From Acidobacteriota bacterium (GTDB lineage Bacteria; Acidobacteriota; Thermoanaerobaculia; UBA5066): DNA of 42,903 nt. Positions 41,163 to 42,903 of this stretch are shown in pieces. The notes below the pieces were generated by a model. It saw only the letters and a program-made list of their open reading frames with translations. It was not told the DNA's origin and did not search any database. Both the position numbers and the translations under genes were made by a program. Each line of letters starts with the position of its first letter. The stretch's first letter is position 1. Location: NCBI GenBank assembly GCA_008363385.1, contig RHKY01000045.1, positions 1 through 42,903 on the forward strand. The letters run 5' to 3'.

Positions 41163-41942
41163 CTACGCCCCCGTGAAGACGGGCGGGCGCTTCTCCAGGA
41201 ACGACTGGATCCCCTCTCGGTAGTCGTAGCTGTCGTAGACCTTTCGGCGGAGCCCCTGGATCAGCTCGAACATGTTCGGCGTGAGGGGGTGGGCCATCGA
41301 GAGGAGACGGATCTGCTCCTTGATCGACGCGATCGAGAGCGGACTGTTCCGGGCGATCACTGCCGCCTTCTCGTACGTGCAGGCCTCGAGCTCCTCCACG
41401 GGGAAGAGGTCGTTGAGGACCCCGAGCCGGTACGCGGTCTCGGCCCTCATCGGCAGGGCGGTGAAGAACATCTCGCGGACCGTGTTGACCGGGAGCATGT
41501 TCATGAAGTGCAGGATCCCGGTGACGTTGTACGGGACGCCGATCTTCGCCGGCGTCATGGTGAAGCTCGTCGTCGGGCAGCCCACCAGGATGTCGCAGGA
41601 GAAGGCGAGGTCGCACGCCCCGCCCCAGACGGCGCCCTCGATCATCGCGATGACCGGGATCGGCAGGTACTGGATCTTCCGGATCGCCACCAGGAGGGCG
41701 TCGTCGTAGGCGAGCGGGTCGCGCCCCGACGTCGGGAGCTCGTGGATGTCGTGCCCCGCGGACCAGACGGTGGAGCCTGCCGGCGCCCGCAGGATGACCA
41801 CCCGCGCGTTCAGCTCGTGCATCCCGTCCAGAGCGTGGACGAGGTCGTCGACGAGCGCCCTGCTCAGCGCGTTGCGCTTCTTCGTGTTCTCGAGCGTGAT
41901 GGTGCCGATGTTGTCGCGGATCTCGGTTCGGACGAGGCTCAT
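41163..41942 (-). CDS. scpB: Methylmalonyl-CoA decarboxylase (crotonase family)
   Basis: This 259-residue crotonase-fold protein closely matches E. coli ScpB/YgfG. Both share VILRAPAGS-VWSAGHDIHELP, GRDPLAYDD, EGAVWGGACDLAFSCDI, SFTMTPAKIGVPYN and a C-terminus FELIQGLRRKVYDSYDYREG. The enzyme decarboxylates methylmalonyl-CoA to propionyl-CoA. The oxyanion-hole glycines (SAGHD and WGG) are present. ATG 41940-41942 has AAGGAGCG upstream. No methylmalonyl-CoA mutase or propionate gene is in the window, so it acts away from its pathway partners here. Confidence 0.9.
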   Translation of the reverse strand: MSLVRTEIRDNIGTITLENTKKRNALSRALVDDLVHALDGMHELNARVVILRAPAGSTVWSAGHDIHELPTSGRDPLAYDDALLVAIRKIQYLPIPVIAMIEGAVWGGACDLAFSCDILVGCPTTSFTMTPAKIGVPYNVTGILHFMNMLPVNTVREMFFTALPMRAETAYRLGVLNDLFPVEELEACTYEKAAVIARNSPLSIASIKEQIRLLSMAHPLTPNMFELIQGLRRKVYDSYDYREGIQSFLEKRPPVFTGA

Positions 41943-42310
41943 CGGGGCGCTCCTTGCGGCGGCCGAACCCTTCGGGATCCGTGGGCGGTCGGGAGGCGCC
42001 GGGATCGAGCCGTCCCCGGTCGACCGGCGCCGCCGCGACACGGGCTCGTGCGGTGCGGCGGAGCTAGTCTAGTGTATGAGGAGGCCGAACCCGATGGTCG
42101 GGACGGCCGCTCCGGGGCGCCCGCGCCGTCCCGTTCGGGGGAATCCACGGGCTGCCGAGCCCGGGCGGAGGTCCCCTCGGGAAGCGTGCCGGAGCAGGAG
42201 GACGGACGGTGAGGGGTGACACCCCCCGTGCGGGGTCAGCGGCGAGCGGAGCGAGTCGGCTGCAGCGGCTGGTCGTTCGGCCGACAAAACGGACGCGCGG
42301 GCTCGCGGGG
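41943..42310. other. Gene-free stretch upstream of scpB
   Basis: These 368 bases hold no convincing gene. The part next to scpB should contain its promoter: on the minus strand TACACT and TAGACT near 42065-42075 could be -10 elements, but no clear -35 was found. The distal part (42213-42285) is rich in inverted repeats and is listed separately. Confidence 0.5.
42213..42285. repeat. Cluster of inverted repeats downstream of the HNH gene
   Basis: GGGGTG-A-CACCCC (42213-42225) is a perfect palindrome. Its right arm can also pair with CGGGGTCA at 42231-42238. Then GTCGGC pairs with GCCGAC across an inner CGGC/GCCG stem ending near 42285. Lying 26-98 nt past the HNH stop on the minus strand, this could be that gene's terminator or part of a mobile-element end. 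No known RNA family is recognised. Confidence 0.4.
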
Positions 42311-42607
42311 TCAGGCCCGTCGTGCCGGTGCGCGGAAGTGCGGGAAGTCCGACTCGGCTCCGAGGACCGTGCCGAAGCGATAGTTGCCGCCCTCGTGAGC
42401 GGAGTAGTGGCAAGCCCTACACAGGACGACGCAGTTGTCGAGCGAATTCGTTCCGCCGAACTTCACGTGACGGATGTGGTGCGCATTGCATCCCTCCCCG
42501 GACCGGAGGAGGTGGACACCGCAGCTCCCGCAGAGGTTCGCCTGCCGAAGGAGGGCGGCAGCCACGGTATGAGCCGAGAACTCGACCGAGGAATCGCGGA
42601 CGACCAT
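42311..42607 (-). CDS. HNH endonuclease
   Basis: This 98-residue protein is essentially one HNH domain. Zinc-binding CGSCG and CRACH flank the catalytic core CNAHHIRHVKFGGTNSLDNCVVLC, where HH, N and the final H form the metal-binding site. It is of the McrA/phage HNH type that cuts DNA. There is no DNA-recognition domain and the N-terminus is short, so it may be a domain-only nuclease or a homing-type remnant. A transposase fragment lies next to it, suggesting mobile DNA. ATG 42605-42607 is plausible but has no strong ribosome site. Confidence 0.8.
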   Translation of the reverse strand: MVVRDSSVEFSAHTVAAALLRQANLCGSCGVHLLRSGEGCNAHHIRHVKFGGTNSLDNCVVLCRACHYSAHEGGNYRFGTVLGAESDFPHFRAPARRA

Positions 42608-42706
42608 CGGCGTGACCTCGTGACGGAAGGATTCCGACCTCGCCCGGCTCTCACGCCCAGCTCACGACGGAAGCGTGCTCTGAAGCCCGGTGCCCGTGTG
42701 CCGCGT

Positions 42707-42829
42707 TGGACTGGCCCCTCACCGTACCAGAGCGGCGATCTGTCGCACGACAGCGGGATCAGCCGAGCGGGGAACCGGCACCTGAGAGGGCTCAGAGTGT
42801 GTGAAGCTTTCCCGGGATCGAGCCGGTGA
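42707..42829 (+). pseudogene. IS110/IS1111-family transposase remnant
   Basis: In one plus-strand frame, W-T-G-P-S-P-Y-Q-S-G-D then HDSGISRAGNRHLRGL match the conserved C-terminal block of IS110-type transposases (TPYQSG...QGISKAGNRRVR). There is no start or upstream transposase domain in this frame, and a stop follows soon at 42827-42829. A possible frame-shifted continuation (AIVVIRRRV at about 42835-42861) hints at a decayed copy. This is a fragment and should not be functional. Confidence 0.6.
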
Positions 42830-42903
42830 AGCAGGCAATTGTCGTCATCCGGCGGCGTGTCGCGTCCCGGCGATCCACCGATTCCCGGTGCTCGGATCGG
42901 AGG

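Noticed and set aside
1-42903. Prophage, toxin-antitoxin or biosynthetic cluster
   Set aside because: No phage structural genes, paired toxin-antitoxin genes or NRPS/PKS domains are seen on either strand.

Overview
The window is very G+C-rich bacterial DNA (well above 65% by eye). It has short intergenic gaps, many GTG and a few TTG starts, and many multidomain signalling proteins. Three features fit an Acidobacteriota-like (Thermoanaerobaculia/Holophagae-type) soil or sediment chromosome: paired Ser/Thr kinases and hybrid histidine kinases, a DUF1549/DUF1501 pair, and a secreted GH44 enzyme ending in a PCRLFDSR-type C-terminal domain. No rRNA or ribosomal protein marker is present, so this placement is an inference. 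I see no tRNA or rRNA gene.

Left edge (1-1533). The 3' end of an IS21-family element (istB tail plus right-end repeats) ends almost exactly where a 17-repeat CRISPR array begins. The insertion appears to have cut the array off from its leader. No cas gene follows in the remaining 41 kb.

Region 1.6-18.2 kb holds metabolism, transport and secreted enzymes. In order: an MFS exporter, an OPT-family peptide transporter, a GAF-GGDEF diguanylate cyclase, an ACE-like M2 peptidase, a GH44 endoglucanase/xyloglucanase (minus strand), a Ser/Thr kinase fused to a receiver domain (minus), a DUF1549/DUF1553 plus Tat-exported DUF1501 pair, an OsmC-like protein, a secreted zinc-phospholipase-C/S1-P1-like protein, and a membrane protein overlapping a winged-helix regulator gene.

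Region 18.2-29.5 kb is a signalling block. It holds a Ser/Thr kinase with a large C-terminal repeat domain that converges, with a 1-nt gap, on an FHA-GAF-adenylate cyclase. A B12-type radical SAM gene is translationally coupled to a short UppS-like cis-prenyltransferase. Then comes an overlapping trio: a membrane hybrid histidine kinase with two receivers, a stand-alone receiver, and a REC-HD-GYP-REC-HD-GYP protein. A shared operator-like sequence precedes both the membrane-protein/regulator pair and the radical SAM gene, so the small winged-helix protein may control both.

Region 29.6-42.9 kb is mixed. On the plus strand: an M1-like peptidase, DUF2721, an OmpA/Pal-like lipoprotein and a small CX5R phosphatase. 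The minus strand carries an MFSD1-like transporter, a small lipoprotein, a SLOG-fold protein, DUF99, a VOC protein, a 58-residue basic protein, a short PQQ-blade protein, an alpha/beta-hydrolase lipoprotein, two methyltransferases flanking NrtS, and a methylmalonyl-CoA decarboxylase. The right edge has an HNH endonuclease gene and an IS110-type transposase remnant, so transposon debris lies at both ends.

The window is rich in second messengers: one c-di-GMP synthase, one protein with two apparently intact c-di-GMP phosphodiesterase domains, one cAMP cyclase and two Ser/Thr kinases. The best candidates for unusual biology are the IS21-decapitated mosaic CRISPR array, the HK/REC/tandem HD-GYP operon, and the radical SAM plus shortened UppS pair with its shared operator.
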